The notes beneath the pieces are model-generated. The model did no database searches, was not told the origin of the DNA, and saw nothing but the letters and a program-made list of their open reading frames with translations. The position numbers were made by a program, and so were the translations under genes. From NCBI GenBank assembly GCA_035506535.1, contig DATJPE010000008.1:1-51712 (forward strand): a stretch of DNA of 51,712 nt, read 5' to 3'. Every line of letters starts with the position of its first letter. Position 1 is the stretch's first letter. Positions 37,777 through 50,377 of this stretch are shown one piece after another. The stretch comes from Actinomycetes bacterium (GTDB lineage: Bacteria > Actinomycetota > Actinomycetes > DATJPE01).

Positions 37777-39352
37777 GACAGTGGTCGACGACAGCTGGGA
37801 ACTGCTGGCGCTTCGCGGCGCGCTCGTCGACCCGGCGGACGAGCTGGACCCGCTCGACTGGGACGAGCAGCCGTGTTCCGGCGAGCTCGGGCCGGCGGAC
37901 TACGACGAGGTCAGCGGCTTCGAGCTCGCCCAGCTGGTGCACGCGCGAGCGAGCCACCCCCTCGACTCCCCCGATGCGAGGCAGTTGCTCGAGCGGCTCG
38001 CGGCCCTGGACCGCGTCCAGGGCTGGCTGTGGGCCGAACGGACCCGGGTGATGGCATCGTTCGCGCTGTGCCGCCCGCCCGACCCGCGAGCGCTCGGCGA
38101 GCCGGACTCGGGGCGGCGGGGGGCACAGCCGCTCGGGAGCGGGCCGGCAGCGCGGGTGAGCGAGTTCGCACCGGATGAGATCGCGGCCGTCCTGCATGCC
38201 TCTCCCCGCACGGCCTGTGCCTGGGTGGGCGAGGCGCTCGGCCTGGTGGAGGGGCTTCCCGCGACGCTGAGGGCGGTCGAGGCCGGATCCATCAGCCCCG
38301 CCGTGGCCGGGATGATCTACCGCGAGACCCATCACCTCAGCGCGGAGCGACGGGCCGAGGTCGAGCGACGCGTGCTGGCGCGCGCGGCCGGCCGGACGTA
38401 CGGCCAGATCCGCCGGCACACGCGCCGCAGCGTGCTCGCCGTTGACCCCGCCGGGGCTGTCGCACGTGCCCAGGAGGAGGTCGGGTACGCGCGCGGCGTC
38501 CGGCTGCGCCCGGCGGGGGACGGGCTGGTCGCCATCGACGCTGTCCTCGGCACCGAGGAGGGCTTGCTCGCATTCGCGACGCTTGATGCCTACGCCGCGG
38601 CGAACGCCGGTGAGGGCGAGACCGACGTCCCGGCCGGGCAGGCCTGGCGGCGCGCCGACGTCCTGGTCGACCTGCTGGGCGCGCTGAGGGAGCAGCGCCT
38701 GCCCGAGGTCCTCGGCGTCGCTCCCGCGACCGGACCGGCCGCCCAGGCCGTCCAGGCCGTCGAGGCCGTCGAGGGCGAGCGCGGGCCCCTGCCCCCAGTG
38801 ATCCGCGTCGACGTCGTGGTGGCCGCCTCGACCCTGCTCGGGCTGGACGAGCAGGCGGCCGAGGTCGCCGGTCTCGGCCCCATCCCCGCCGACGTCGCGC
38901 GGGCGCTGGCTCGCGACGAGGCCGCGGTGCTGCGCCGGATGCTGACCGCGCCTGGTCCTGCCGGCATGGAGCTCGTGGAGCTCTCCTCGCCCTCCTACCG
39001 GCCACCACCCCGGCTACGCGCCAAGGTCGAGGCTCGCGACCGGACCTGCCGGTTCCCGGGCTGCGCGAGACAGGTGACCGGCACCCGGTGGGGGGCGGAG
39101 CTGGACCACACGATCCCCTGGCCGCTCGGCACGACCACCGAGTCGAACCTCGAGGTCTTGTGCACCCATCACCATCGGCTCAAGCACGAGGGCGGGTGGC
39201 GTCTCGTGCAGCTCAGCCGAGGCCACTTCGAGTGGACCTCACCCGAGGGCAGGACCTACCGGGTCGAGCCGGAGCTGTGCGTGGTCGACACGACCCTCGA
39301 CGAGCGGCCGGAACCGCCCGCTTCGGATCCGCCCGTCCCGATCCCGTTCTGA
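37769..39352 (+). CDS. DUF222 / HNH endonuclease (13E12 repeat family)
   Basis: A 527-residue protein. The first 400 residues resemble the DUF222 domain of actinobacterial 13E12 repeat proteins (LLERLAALDRVQGWLWAER, FAPDEIAAVLHASPRTACAW). The end is an HNH nuclease: CRFPGC (C427, C432), LDHTIPW (D446, H447) and CTHHHRLKHEGGW (C465, H467-H469). Four Cys/His residues can bind structural zinc while His447 and the HHH run form the active site. These genes are multicopy in actinobacteria and mobile-looking. Its start codon lies inside a perfect SOS box, so it is expected to be induced by DNA damage. Its biological role is unknown. Confidence 0.9.
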   Translation: MFETVVDDSWELLALRGALVDPADELDPLDWDEQPCSGELGPADYDEVSGFELAQLVHARASHPLDSPDARQLLERLAALDRVQGWLWAERTRVMASFALCRPPDPRALGEPDSGRRGAQPLGSGPAARVSEFAPDEIAAVLHASPRTACAWVGEALGLVEGLPATLRAVEAGSISPAVAGMIYRETHHLSAERRAEVERRVLARAAGRTYGQIRRHTRRSVLAVDPAGAVARAQEEVGYARGVRLRPAGDGLVAIDAVLGTEEGLLAFATLDAYAAANAGEGETDVPAGQAWRRADVLVDLLGALREQRLPEVLGVAPATGPAAQAVQAVEAVEGERGPLPPVIRVDVVVAASTLLGLDEQAAEVAGLGPIPADVARALARDEAAVLRRMLTAPGPAGMELVELSSPSYRPPPRLRAKVEARDRTCRFPGCARQVTGTRWGAELDHTIPWPLGTTTESNLEVLCTHHHRLKHEGGWRLVQLSRGHFEWTSPEGRTYRVEPELCVVDTTLDERPEPPASDPPVPIPF

Positions 39353-39402
39353 GCCGGTTCTGAGCGCGCTTTGAGCCGACGCGCGCGGTCGGCCGCCGCC
39401 GG

Positions 39403-39777
39403 TCAGTCCTCGCGGAAGCCACCGAGGAAGCGGCGGAACAGCCCGCCCTCGCGCGGCAGCGGCTCGCCCGGGGGCGGCGGGGTGGGTGAGGGCGAGTCGA
39501 TCGGCTTGTCATAGTCGGTGCTCGCGATGGCCAGCACGATCTGGTCCTCGTCGTAGTCCTCGGACCCCGGGATGAGCGGGACGAAACCGACCAGCTCGCC
39601 GTCCAGCATCACCTCGGCCTCGAGCCCGGCGGCGCCGTCGGCGTCCCAGATCGCCTCGCGGCCACCGGGGATGCGGACCCGTACGCCGAAGACGTACACG
39701 CCGGCCTGCTCGAGGTGAGCGTCCACCCCGCGCTCCCGGAGCCGGTCGACGACCCGCCGGGCCCTGTTCTCGTCCAC
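39403..39777 (-). CDS. hypothetical protein (124 residues)
   Basis: A small soluble protein: MDENRARRVVDRLRERGVDAHLEQAGVYVFGVRVRI is a short alpha/beta unit, then EVMLDGELVGFVPLIPGSEDYDEDQIVLAIASTDY. The C-terminal 40 residues are Pro/Gly-rich and disordered-looking, ending GLFRRFLGGFRED. No family is recognised. It starts at ATG 39777, near the signal-peptide gene on the opposite strand (105 bp apart), and converges on the HNH gene with 50 bp between stops. Confidence 0.6.
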   Translation of the reverse strand: MDENRARRVVDRLRERGVDAHLEQAGVYVFGVRVRIPGGREAIWDADGAAGLEAEVMLDGELVGFVPLIPGSEDYDEDQIVLAIASTDYDKPIDSPSPTPPPPGEPLPREGGLFRRFLGGFRED

Positions 39778-39882
39778 GTCGCCACGCTACCCGGAGGGGC
39801 CGAGTCGAGCCGTTCGCCACCCAGGGGACCCGCATGCGTGCTTGGCTCGGGTGGTCGTTGGTCGCTTGTTGGGGGTTCCCAC

Positions 39883-41369
39883 ATGAAGGTGTTGTCGCTG
39901 CGCCGTGCCGCCCTGCTCGTTCCCGCGGTGGGGATCGCCCTCGTGCTGCCGTCGGCTGCTTCGGCGGCTCCTGGAGACGCCACCGTCGCCGCCCACGCAC
40001 CGGGGCTGGTGGGTTCGCCGATCCTGCTCGAGAACAACGCCTCGTTCTCCGGCTACGACGTCGCGGTGGACGGCACGGGGCGGACCTACGTCGGCTGGAT
40101 CTCCTCGTCCAACAGCAACTCCGCCGGCCGCAAGGTCCACCTGTGCACGCTGGCTCCCGGCGGCACGAGATGCGTCGGCGGGATCCAGACCATCGACTCC
40201 CTCGGGGCGTCCTCGGCCGAGGGCCTGCGGGTCCTCGCCACGTCCTCCGGCAAGGTCACCCTCGTGTGGTTCCACGACACCTCGCCGGGGTCCGGCAACG
40301 GCCCACGGGGCGGTCGGATCGCCACCGCCACCTCGCAGTCCGGAGGGACCCTCTCCGCGGCGACCGACGTCGAGGACGCGCCCAGCTACGGCGCGCTGCT
40401 CGACGCCGAGCTCGGGCCGAACGGGACGCTGTGGACCCTCGCCTACAAGGGCGTACCGACGACGTCGGTGGAGCTGCGGGAGGGCACCTCGGCGACGCTG
40501 CAGACCCTCAAGACCCCGTACGGCGTCGGCTACGGGGAGATCGCGATCCACGGGAGCAGCGCCGTCGTCGCGATCCAGAAGTACGGCTCGATCACCGTCC
40601 CGATCGGCGTGTCGCACGCCAGCAGCAGCGGCGGCTCGTGGTCGGCGTTCAAGGCCGTCGCGCACACCTGGAGCGCCGGCTGGAACCCGGGACTGGTCTC
40701 CGCCAAGTCGGGCATCCGGCTGTACGCCTCCGTCGACAACGCCGACTACTCACCCGTCGTGGCGAAGTGGACCGGGACCTCGTTCAGCCGGCCGACACTG
40801 ATCGGCGACACCAACTCCTGCACGCCCAACAGCCATGATCCCGTCGCCGACGCGAGCGGGCGGGTGGTGGACGTCACCGACGAGTGCGGCAAGATCACCG
40901 TCACCAACCTGCCCGACACCACGCACGCCTCGATCGTGCGCTTCTCCGACCGTGGGACCGAGGCCGGTGGATCCCCGCAGATCGCGTCCACGCCCAGCGG
41001 CAAGGCCGTTGTCGCGTGGTCGATCGAGTCAAGCAACGGCGACCGGCTCTATGCCGCCCGCGTCCTGCTGCCGGCTCTGCGCGGCACGGCCACCAAGTCG
41101 GTCAGCCATGGGCGGGTCACGGTCACGGGCCCGAAGTCGTGCCTGCCCGCGGTGAGCGTCGCGGTCTCGGTCACCGGGCGACCGGCGTCCGGGTGGAAGG
41201 TCGCGAGCAAGACCCTGAAGCTGGGCTCGAAGAAGGTGGGATCCTCGCTCAACGGGGCCAGCCTGACCGCGGGGAGCGCGTACTCCCTCGTGGGAACAGT
41301 GGTCTTCAGCAAGGCAGGCTCGCACGTCAAGGCCAGCGCGGCGCTGAAGTTCCGGACCTGCCCGAAGCC

Positions 41370-41373
<4 letters not shown>
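39883..41373 (+). CDS. secreted propeller-like protein, function unknown
   Basis: The ATG at 39883 yields 496 residues with a classical signal peptide (cleavage after ASA, about residue 28). The mature part has sialidase/BNR-like strands such as YDVAVDGTGRTYVGWISSS, GKVTLVWFHDTS and GKAVVAWSIESSNGDR. A C-terminal Ig-like segment follows with CxxC-spaced Cys (SCLPAV and FRTCPKP), probably an extracellular disulfide. No catalytic residue is recognised. Its TAG stop shares CTAG with the stop of the convergent LuxR-type gene. Confidence 0.7.
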
Positions 41374-44324
<2,951 letters not shown>

Positions 44325-44518
44325 CGGCCCGACCCCTGACAGCGAGGGCGGCGTTCCGGCGGGCGTCGCGGCGGGTCTGCCGTACGCGCCTGGAGCGCCG
44401 GGAGCGGGCAACGCCTTGCTGGACCCATTGCTGGCGGGCGGTGATCTCGGCGAACTCGGACGCCGGGAGCTGGGACATGGTGCACTCCTTGGACTCGATC
44501 GACGTGGTCGAGCCTGCG

Positions 44519-44581
44519 CGTCTGAGGAGGGCCGGCACATCGGACGTCGTCCCTATCTCGGGCGTCCGGGGGCCTCAGACG
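44519..44581. repeat. nested inverted repeats in a divergent promoter region
   Basis: CGTCTGAGG (44519-44527) pairs with 44573-44581, and CGGACG (44541-44546) pairs with 44563-44568 inside it. The pair lies between the small ORF/LuxR unit and the divergent 227-residue protein gene. It may be an operator or a cruciform; this is structure only. Confidence 0.4.
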
Positions 44582-44642
44582 GTGGGGATGAGCAGCGGGG
44601 ATGGTGGGTAGGCTCTGGGCAGACGCCCCGAAGGAGGCGGAC

Positions 44643-45326
44643 ATGGCCGCTGCCTTCCTGCCCTCCGTCAACGCCTTCTCCTTCACCAACGCCTGGCCGA
44701 AGGAGCCGGCGGTGAGCCTGGACACGCCGTTCGGGACCGTCGCCGTCGGCGACGCCAGCAAGGGACTGTGCGGCGGGATGACGTACGCGGCGCTGGACTA
44801 CTTCTACGCCGGCCGGATGCCGCAGCCCGACCGGCCGGCCCCCGGGAGCCCGCTGTACGCCTTCCTGGTCCGCCGCCTGGTCGACTCCTGGCACGTGCCG
44901 GCCGGCGTGGCGCAGTACTACCAGTGGATGAACCTGCCCGACTCCGACCAGGGCTTCGACGTGCTGGGGCACCAGGTCGTCACCCAGCGCGGGGTGTCCT
45001 GGCGAACCGTGCAGCAGCAGTGGCCCGTGGTCAAGGAGGATCTCGACGACCAGCGGCCGAGCCCGCTCGGGCTGGTCACGATCCGCTCCAGCCGGCTGTC
45101 CGACCTGGGCTGGAACCACCAGGTCCTGGCGTACGCCTACGCGACCCAGGGCTCCGTGGTCACCCTGCACGTCTACGACCCCAACAGCGGGCAGGACGAC
45201 GCGGTCACGATCGCCTTCGACACCGGCGCCCCGACCCGAGCCACGACGTTCACCGACACGGTCAACATCACCCGGCCGATCCGCGGCTTCTTCCGCACGG
45301 CGTACTCGCCGGTGCCGCCACCCTGA
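44643..45326 (+). CDS. hypothetical protein with Cys/His motifs
   Basis: The ATG at 44643 behind AAGGAGG gives 227 residues. ASKGLCGGMTYAALDYFYAG (Cys near residue 39), LGWNHQVLAYAYATQG (His) and LHVYDPNSGQDDAV (Asp/Asn) occur in the order Cys-His-Asp of papain-like and C39-like folds. The G-x-C-G-G-M context resembles a nucleophile at the start of a helix. No signal peptide is seen. Enzyme activity is a guess from motif order; the family is not recognised. Similar unannotated proteins are likely in other actinobacteria. Confidence 0.65.
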   Translation: MAAAFLPSVNAFSFTNAWPKEPAVSLDTPFGTVAVGDASKGLCGGMTYAALDYFYAGRMPQPDRPAPGSPLYAFLVRRLVDSWHVPAGVAQYYQWMNLPDSDQGFDVLGHQVVTQRGVSWRTVQQQWPVVKEDLDDQRPSPLGLVTIRSSRLSDLGWNHQVLAYAYATQGSVVTLHVYDPNSGQDDAVTIAFDTGAPTRATTFTDTVNITRPIRGFFRTAYSPVPPP

Positions 45327-45369
45327 CGGCGGGGAGGGTCTCGCCGCGTCCGGGCGGCAAGATGCCCGG

Positions 45370-46620
45370 ATGGCCCTCGCCCTCTCACCCGCCGACCTGC
45401 AGCGCCGCACCAGGCTGCGCAAGGCCAAGACGTTCGCGACCGGGCTGCTGGTCCTCGCGGCCGTGGCGTACCTGCTGGTCCGCGGCAACGACGCCACCTG
45501 GGCGCAGTACGCCGCCGCGGCGGCCCAGGCCGGCATGGTCGGCGGACTCGCCGACTGGTTCGCGGTGACCGCGCTGTTCCGCCGCCCGCTCGGCCTCCCG
45601 ATCCCGCACACCGCGCTCATCCCGACCCGCAAGGACGCCCTCGGCGCGAGCCTGAGCAGCTTCATCGGCGAGCACTTCCTCGTGGCCGACGTGGTCCGGC
45701 GGCGCCTCGACCAGGTGGACCTGCTCGGGCGCCTGGGCACGTGGCTGTCCCGCCCTGACTCGGCGCGGCGGGTGACGGCGGAAGCGGCCGCGGCGCTGCA
45801 CGCTGTCCTGGAGGTGCTCAGCGACGAGGACGTCCGCGCGGTCGTCGAGGAGGTAGCCGGCCGACGGCTGCGGGACACCCAGGTCGCACCGGTACTGGGC
45901 CGGCTGCTCGCCGACGTCGTCGCGGACGGTTCCCACCACGCCCTCGTCGACGTCGTCGCGAGGCGTACCGCGGCCTGGCTGCACGACAACAGGGACACGG
46001 TGATCGCGCTGGTGGAGTATGAGGCGCCCGCCTGGTCGCCGGCCTTCGTGGACCGCGCGCTCGCCCGACGGGTGTACAGCGAGCTGGTTCGCGTCGCGGA
46101 GCAGGTGGTGGTCAACCCCCAGCACCCGCTGCGGATCGCCCTCGACCGGTGGCTCGCGAGCCTGGCCACCGACCTGCGCGAGGACCCCGACACCGCGCGC
46201 CGGCTGGGCGAGCTGGCCGACCGGCTGCTCAGCCACGACGCGACGCGCGAGGCGCTCGGGACCCTCGTCGGGGCGACCCGCCGGGCGGTTGTGGAGCTGG
46301 TCGACGAGCCTGACGGCGAGCTGCGTCACCGGGCCACCGCGTCGGTGCAGCGATGGGGGGAGCGCTTGCGCAGCGACGCGGTGCTTCGCGGGAAGCTCGA
46401 CGGCTGGATCGGCGCAGCGGCCGAGCACGTCGTCACCGGCTACCGCGACGAGATCACCCGCATCGTCACCGACACCGTCGACCGGTGGGACGGCGAGGAG
46501 GCGGCACGACGCATCGAGCTCGTCGCCGGACCGGATCTGCAGTTCATCCGGGTGAACGGAACGGTCGTCGGCGCGTTGGCCGGCGTCGTCATCCACGCGG
46601 TGAGCGTGGCGCTCGGCTGA
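45370..46620 (+). CDS. DUF445 family membrane-associated protein
   Basis: The 416-residue protein has a single N-terminal helix (LLVLAAVAYLLV), then GMVGGLADWFAVTALFRRPLGLPIPHTALIPTRKD, the diagnostic DUF445 block, and a long helical body, ending with a second hydrophobic segment LQFIRVNGTVVGALAGVVIHAVSVAL. This is the YjiN/DUF445 family, of unknown function. It follows the preceding gene by 43 bp and could be cotranscribed. Its stop is 10 bp before the convergent GH15 stop. Confidence 0.87.
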   Translation: MALALSPADLQRRTRLRKAKTFATGLLVLAAVAYLLVRGNDATWAQYAAAAAQAGMVGGLADWFAVTALFRRPLGLPIPHTALIPTRKDALGASLSSFIGEHFLVADVVRRRLDQVDLLGRLGTWLSRPDSARRVTAEAAAALHAVLEVLSDEDVRAVVEEVAGRRLRDTQVAPVLGRLLADVVADGSHHALVDVVARRTAAWLHDNRDTVIALVEYEAPAWSPAFVDRALARRVYSELVRVAEQVVVNPQHPLRIALDRWLASLATDLREDPDTARRLGELADRLLSHDATREALGTLVGATRRAVVELVDEPDGELRHRATASVQRWGERLRSDAVLRGKLDGWIGAAAEHVVTGYRDEITRIVTDTVDRWDGEEAARRIELVAGPDLQFIRVNGTVVGALAGVVIHAVSVALG

Positions 46621-46630
46621 GGTCGCGGCG

Positions 46631-48574
46631 TCACCCGCCCGCGTGGGCCGGCGTGAAGTTGCCCGTCCCCTGGCGCTCCTCCGCGCGGATGACGTGCACG
46701 ACCGCGTTGATCTGCGCGAGGTGGGTGAACGCCTGCGGGAAGTTGCCGAGGTGGCGGCCGCTCTTGGGGTCGATCTCCTCGGCGTAGAGCCGCAACGGGC
46801 TCGCGTAGGCGAGCAGCCTCTCGCACAGCTTCTTCGCGCGGTCGATCTCGCCGATCTCGACCAGCGCCGAGACCAGCCAGAACGAGCAGATGGTGAACGA
46901 GCCCTCCTCGCCCGCGAGCCCGTCGTCGGTCTCCCCGGTCCGGTAGCGCAGGACCAGTCCCTCCTCGGTCAGCTCGTCGGCGATGGCCAGCACGGTCGCG
47001 CGGATCCTGGGGTCGTCCGGGGGCAGGAACCGGAGCAGGGGGATGAGCAGGCAGGACGCGTCGAGGGCGTCGGTCCCGTAGTACTGGGTGAAGACCCCGC
47101 GGGAGTCGACGCCCTTCTCGCAGATGTCGGCATGGATCTGGTCGGCGAGGGACGCCCACTTCTCGGCGTACTCGGGCTCGTCGTGCAGCCGGGCCAGCTT
47201 CGCGCCGCGGTCGAGCGCGACCCAGCACATGAGCTTGCTGGAGACGAAGTGCCGCGGCTCGCCGCGGACCTCCCAGATCCCGCGGTCCGGCTCCTCCCAG
47301 TGGGCCGCCGCCTGCTCGACCTGGCGCTTGAGGATCGGCCAGAGCGACTCCGAGACCGCCTCTCGGGAGCGGACGTGCAGATACACCGAGTCGAGCACAG
47401 CGCCCCAGACGTCGTGCTGCTTCTGCGTGTAGGCGCCGTTGCCGATGCGTACGGGCTGCGCGCCCTCGTAGCCCCTCAGGTGGGGAAGCGAGGACTCGTC
47501 GAGCTCGCGCTCGCCGCCGACGCCGTACATCACCTGCAGGTCGTGGCCGTCGCGGCAGGCGTCGGCGATGAAGTAGAAGAAGTCGTCGGCCTCGCGGTCG
47601 AAGCCGAGGGTGTACAGCCCCCACAGCGCGAACGTCGAGTCGCGCACCCAGGCGTAGCGATAGTCCCAGTTGCGCTCGCCCTGCGGTGTCTCCGGCAGCG
47701 AGGTCGTCGCGGCGGCGAGCAGGGCGCCCGTCGGGGCGTACGTCAGTCCCTTGAGCGTCAGCGCGCTCGCCTGCAGGTAGTGCCGCCACGGGTGGTCGGG
47801 GAACTCGCCCGCGGTGATCCACTGGCGCCAGTACTCCGCCGTCCGGGCCATCCGTTCGGCCGCCTCGTCCCAGGACCGCGGCGGCGGCAGCGGGGACCAC
47901 GACAGTGCGACGAAGTGCTGGTCCCCCTCGACCATGCGGGTACGGGCACGCACGCCACGGCCCTCGATACCGCACCGGAGATCGGTGGTGAGGCGAAGTG
48001 TGACGTCGGCGCCGTCCGCCTTCGCGGTGAGCTCGCCGTACCCCCCGCTCTCGTACTCCCACTCCGGCGCCACCCGGCCGTAGTCGAAGAGCGGTTCGCA
48101 CGACATGGCGAGGTCGACCGTTCCGCTGACGCACCGGACCGTCCGCACGAGGCAGTGCTCGGCGTCGAAGTCGGTGGGGGAGCGGCGGTGGGTGCGCGAG
48201 CGGTCGTCGACGTTGTGCCACGGACCCATGACGAGGGCGTCGCGCACCACGAGCCAACCGGTGCGTGTCTGCCAGGTCGTCTCGAGCATGAGGCTGCCGG
48301 GAAGGTAGCGACGCTGCGCCGGGTAGGCGACGTCGTAGGGGCCGAGGCGGAAGCTGCCCGCCGCCCGGTCGAGCAGCGAGGTGAACACGCTCGGCGCGTC
48401 GGGCCGGGGCACGCACATCCACTCGACGGCACCGCTCGGCGCCACCAGGCACGTCGACTCGCAGTCGGAGAGGAAGGCGTAGTCCGCGATGGGCGGGAAC
48501 GGGCTTCGGTGGTAGTCCTCCTCGAGGCGGCGGGGAGCGACCAGGTCCGTGGATGCGTCGACGGAGGCGTCCAT
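46631..48574 (-). CDS. GH15 family glycoside hydrolase (trehalase/glucoamylase-like)
   Basis: A 647-residue cytoplasmic GH15 enzyme. The N-terminal beta-sandwich has PPIADYAFLSDCESTCLV. The (alpha/alpha)6 barrel has NWDYRYAWVRDSTFALWGL, a family hallmark, and later EEGSFTICSFWLVSALVEIG with the catalytic-base-type Glu. Actinobacterial GH15 proteins of this length include characterised trehalases and glucan-acting enzymes; the substrate here is not certain. The ATG at 48574 was chosen as the first Met fitting the conserved N-terminus. Eleven-bp direct repeats sit 27 bp upstream. Confidence 0.88.
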   Translation of the reverse strand: MDASVDASTDLVAPRRLEEDYHRSPFPPIADYAFLSDCESTCLVAPSGAVEWMCVPRPDAPSVFTSLLDRAAGSFRLGPYDVAYPAQRRYLPGSLMLETTWQTRTGWLVVRDALVMGPWHNVDDRSRTHRRSPTDFDAEHCLVRTVRCVSGTVDLAMSCEPLFDYGRVAPEWEYESGGYGELTAKADGADVTLRLTTDLRCGIEGRGVRARTRMVEGDQHFVALSWSPLPPPRSWDEAAERMARTAEYWRQWITAGEFPDHPWRHYLQASALTLKGLTYAPTGALLAAATTSLPETPQGERNWDYRYAWVRDSTFALWGLYTLGFDREADDFFYFIADACRDGHDLQVMYGVGGERELDESSLPHLRGYEGAQPVRIGNGAYTQKQHDVWGAVLDSVYLHVRSREAVSESLWPILKRQVEQAAAHWEEPDRGIWEVRGEPRHFVSSKLMCWVALDRGAKLARLHDEPEYAEKWASLADQIHADICEKGVDSRGVFTQYYGTDALDASCLLIPLLRFLPPDDPRIRATVLAIADELTEEGLVLRYRTGETDDGLAGEEGSFTICSFWLVSALVEIGEIDRAKKLCERLLAYASPLRLYAEEIDPKSGRHLGNFPQAFTHLAQINAVVHVIRAEERQGTGNFTPAHAGG

Positions 48575-48600
48575 GCGCCGATGGTGGCCCCCGCGCGCCC

Positions 48601-48666
48601 GCCGCGCCAGAGCCGCGCCAGAGCAACGCCAGAGCGACGTCAGCGAGACGTCAGCGCCGCAGTCAG
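48601..48666 (-). promoter_or_regulatory. six 11-bp direct repeats upstream of the GH15 gene
   Basis: Six consecutive 11-bp units cover 48601-48666. The first two are identical and all are related (minus-strand consensus about NCTGRCG-N4). Direct repeats with an 11-bp period are the typical binding sites of OmpR/PhoB-type response regulators. The array overlaps the 3' end of the flavoprotein gene by 4 bp and lies just before the GH15 start, so it may control that gene. Confidence 0.5.
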
Positions 48667-50312
48667 CGGGTCGCGTCGGCCGCGGCTCGACCGGCGGCGC
48701 GTCCCGAGAACAGACAGCCGCCGAGGAAGGTGCCCTCCAGCGCCCGGTAGCCGTGCATGCCACCTCCGCCGAACCCGGCCACCTCGCCCGCGGCGTAGGC
48801 GCCGGGCAGGGGCGAGCCGTCCGCGCGCAGCACCCGTGCGGACAGGTCCGTGTGCAGCCCGCCGAGGGTCTTGCGGGTCAGGACGCGCAGCCGCACCGCG
48901 ATGAGCGGCCCGGCCTTCGGGTCCAGCAGGCGGTGCGGGCGGGCCACGCGAACCAGCCGGTCCCCGCGGTAGCGGCGCGCCCCGCGCAGCGCGACGACCT
49001 GCAGGTCCTTGGCGAAGGGGTTGGCGATCTCGCGGTCACGGGCGAGGACCTCGCGCTCGACGTCGGCCAGCCGCAGCAGCGGCTCCTCGGTCAGCGCGTT
49101 CATCCCGTCGACGAGTCGCTCGAGGGTGTCGGCGACGACGAAGTCGGCACCACGCCGCTTGAACGCCTCGACCGGCCCGGGAGCCCCGCCCCGCGCGCGG
49201 CTGAGCACGAGCCGTACGTCCTTGCCGGTCAGGTCAGGGTTCTGCTCGGAGCCCGACAGCGCGAACTCCTTCTCGATGATGCGCTGCGTGAGGACGAACC
49301 AGCTGTGGTCGTGCCCACTGGCCCGCAGGTGCGCGAGGGTGCCCAGGGTGTCGAAGCCGGGGAAGAGGGGGACCGGCAGCCGACGCCCGACCGCGTCCAG
49401 CCACAGCGACGAGGGGCCCGGCAGGATCCGGATCCCGTGGCCGGGCCAGATCGGGTCGAAGTTCTCGACACCCTCGGTGTAGTGCCACATGCGGTCGCGG
49501 TTCACGACCGTGCCGCCGGCCGCCTCGGTGATCCCGAGCATCCGTCCGTCGACGTGTGCTGGGACCCCGCACAGCAGGTCGCGAGGTGGCGTCCCGAGCC
49601 GGCGCGGCCAGTTCGCGCGGACCAGGTCGTGGTCGCCGCCGATGCCGCCGGAGGTGACGATGACTGCCTGGCAGCGCAGGGCGAAGTCGCCGACCACGTC
49701 CCGCGAGGTGGCCACGCCCCGGGGCTCGTCGCTCGGCTCGAGAACGACTCCGCGCACGCCGTCGACCACCCCGCCGGTGGCGGTGAGCTCGTCGACGCGG
49801 TGCCGGAAGCGGATCTCCACCCGCCCGGCTTCGACCGCCGCCTGGACCCGGCGGGCGAAGGGCGCGACGACGCCGGGTCCGGTGCCCCACGTGATGTGGA
49901 AGCGCGGCACGGAGTTGCCGTGGCCGTCGGCGAGGTAGCCGCCCCGCTCGGCCCAGCCCACGACGGGGAAGAAGCGCACGCCGAGCCCGTGCAGCCACGC
50001 GCGCTTCTCGCCGGACGCGAAGTCGACGTACGCCTGCGCCCAGCGCCTCGGCCAAGCGTCCTCGTCCCGGTCGAAGCCGGCCGTGCCCAGCCAGTCCTGC
50101 CAGGCCAGGTCGTGGGAGTCGTGGACACCCATCCGGCGCTGCTCCGGGGAGTCGACGAGGAAGAGGCCGCCGAGCGACCACCAGGCCTGGCCCCCGAGAT
50201 TCGTCTCCGGCTCCTGGTCGAGCAGGATCACCCGCCGGCCGGCGTCCGCGAGCTCCGCGGTCGCCACCAGTCCCGCGAGCCCCGCTCCCACGACCACGAC
50301 ATCAACGTCCAT
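48663..50312 (-). CDS. FAD-binding dehydrogenase (KstD/fumarate reductase-like)
   Basis: A 549-residue flavoprotein. [20 protein letters not shown] binds the FAD adenylate. A fumarate-reductase/3-ketosteroid-dehydrogenase type body follows, with the GG motif [12 protein letters not shown] and the C-terminal FAD clamp [20 protein letters not shown]. The family includes FAD-binding dehydrogenases annotated near steroid and unknown substrates. No covalent-FAD or haem motif is seen. The ATG at 50312 is 65 bp from the divergent amylosucrase-like gene. Confidence 0.87.
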   Translation of the reverse strand: MDVDVVVVGAGLAGLVATAELADAGRRVILLDQEPETNLGGQAWWSLGGLFLVDSPEQRRMGVHDSHDLAWQDWLGTAGFDRDEDAWPRRWAQAYVDFASGEKRAWLHGLGVRFFPVVGWAERGGYLADGHGNSVPRFHITWGTGPGVVAPFARRVQAAVEAGRVEIRFRHRVDELTATGGVVDGVRGVVLEPSDEPRGVATSRDVVGDFALRCQAVIVTSGGIGGDHDLVRANWPRRLGTPPRDLLCGVPAHVDGRMLGITEAAGGTVVNRDRMWHYTEGVENFDPIWPGHGIRILPGPSSLWLDAVGRRLPVPLFPGFDTLGTLAHLRASGHDHSWFVLTQRIIEKEFALSGSEQNPDLTGKDVRLVLSRARGGAPGPVEAFKRRGADFVVADTLERLVDGMNALTEEPLLRLADVEREVLARDREIANPFAKDLQVVALRGARRYRGDRLVRVARPHRLLDPKAGPLIAVRLRVLTRKTLGGLHTDLSARVLRADGSPLPGAYAAGEVAGFGGGGMHGYRALEGTFLGGCLFSGRAAGRAAADATR

Positions 50313-50377
50313 GCCCCCATCTTCGGGCCAGCGGCGCCACCCGTGCGGTATGCAATCCCCGGGAGGTCGGCGAGCGG

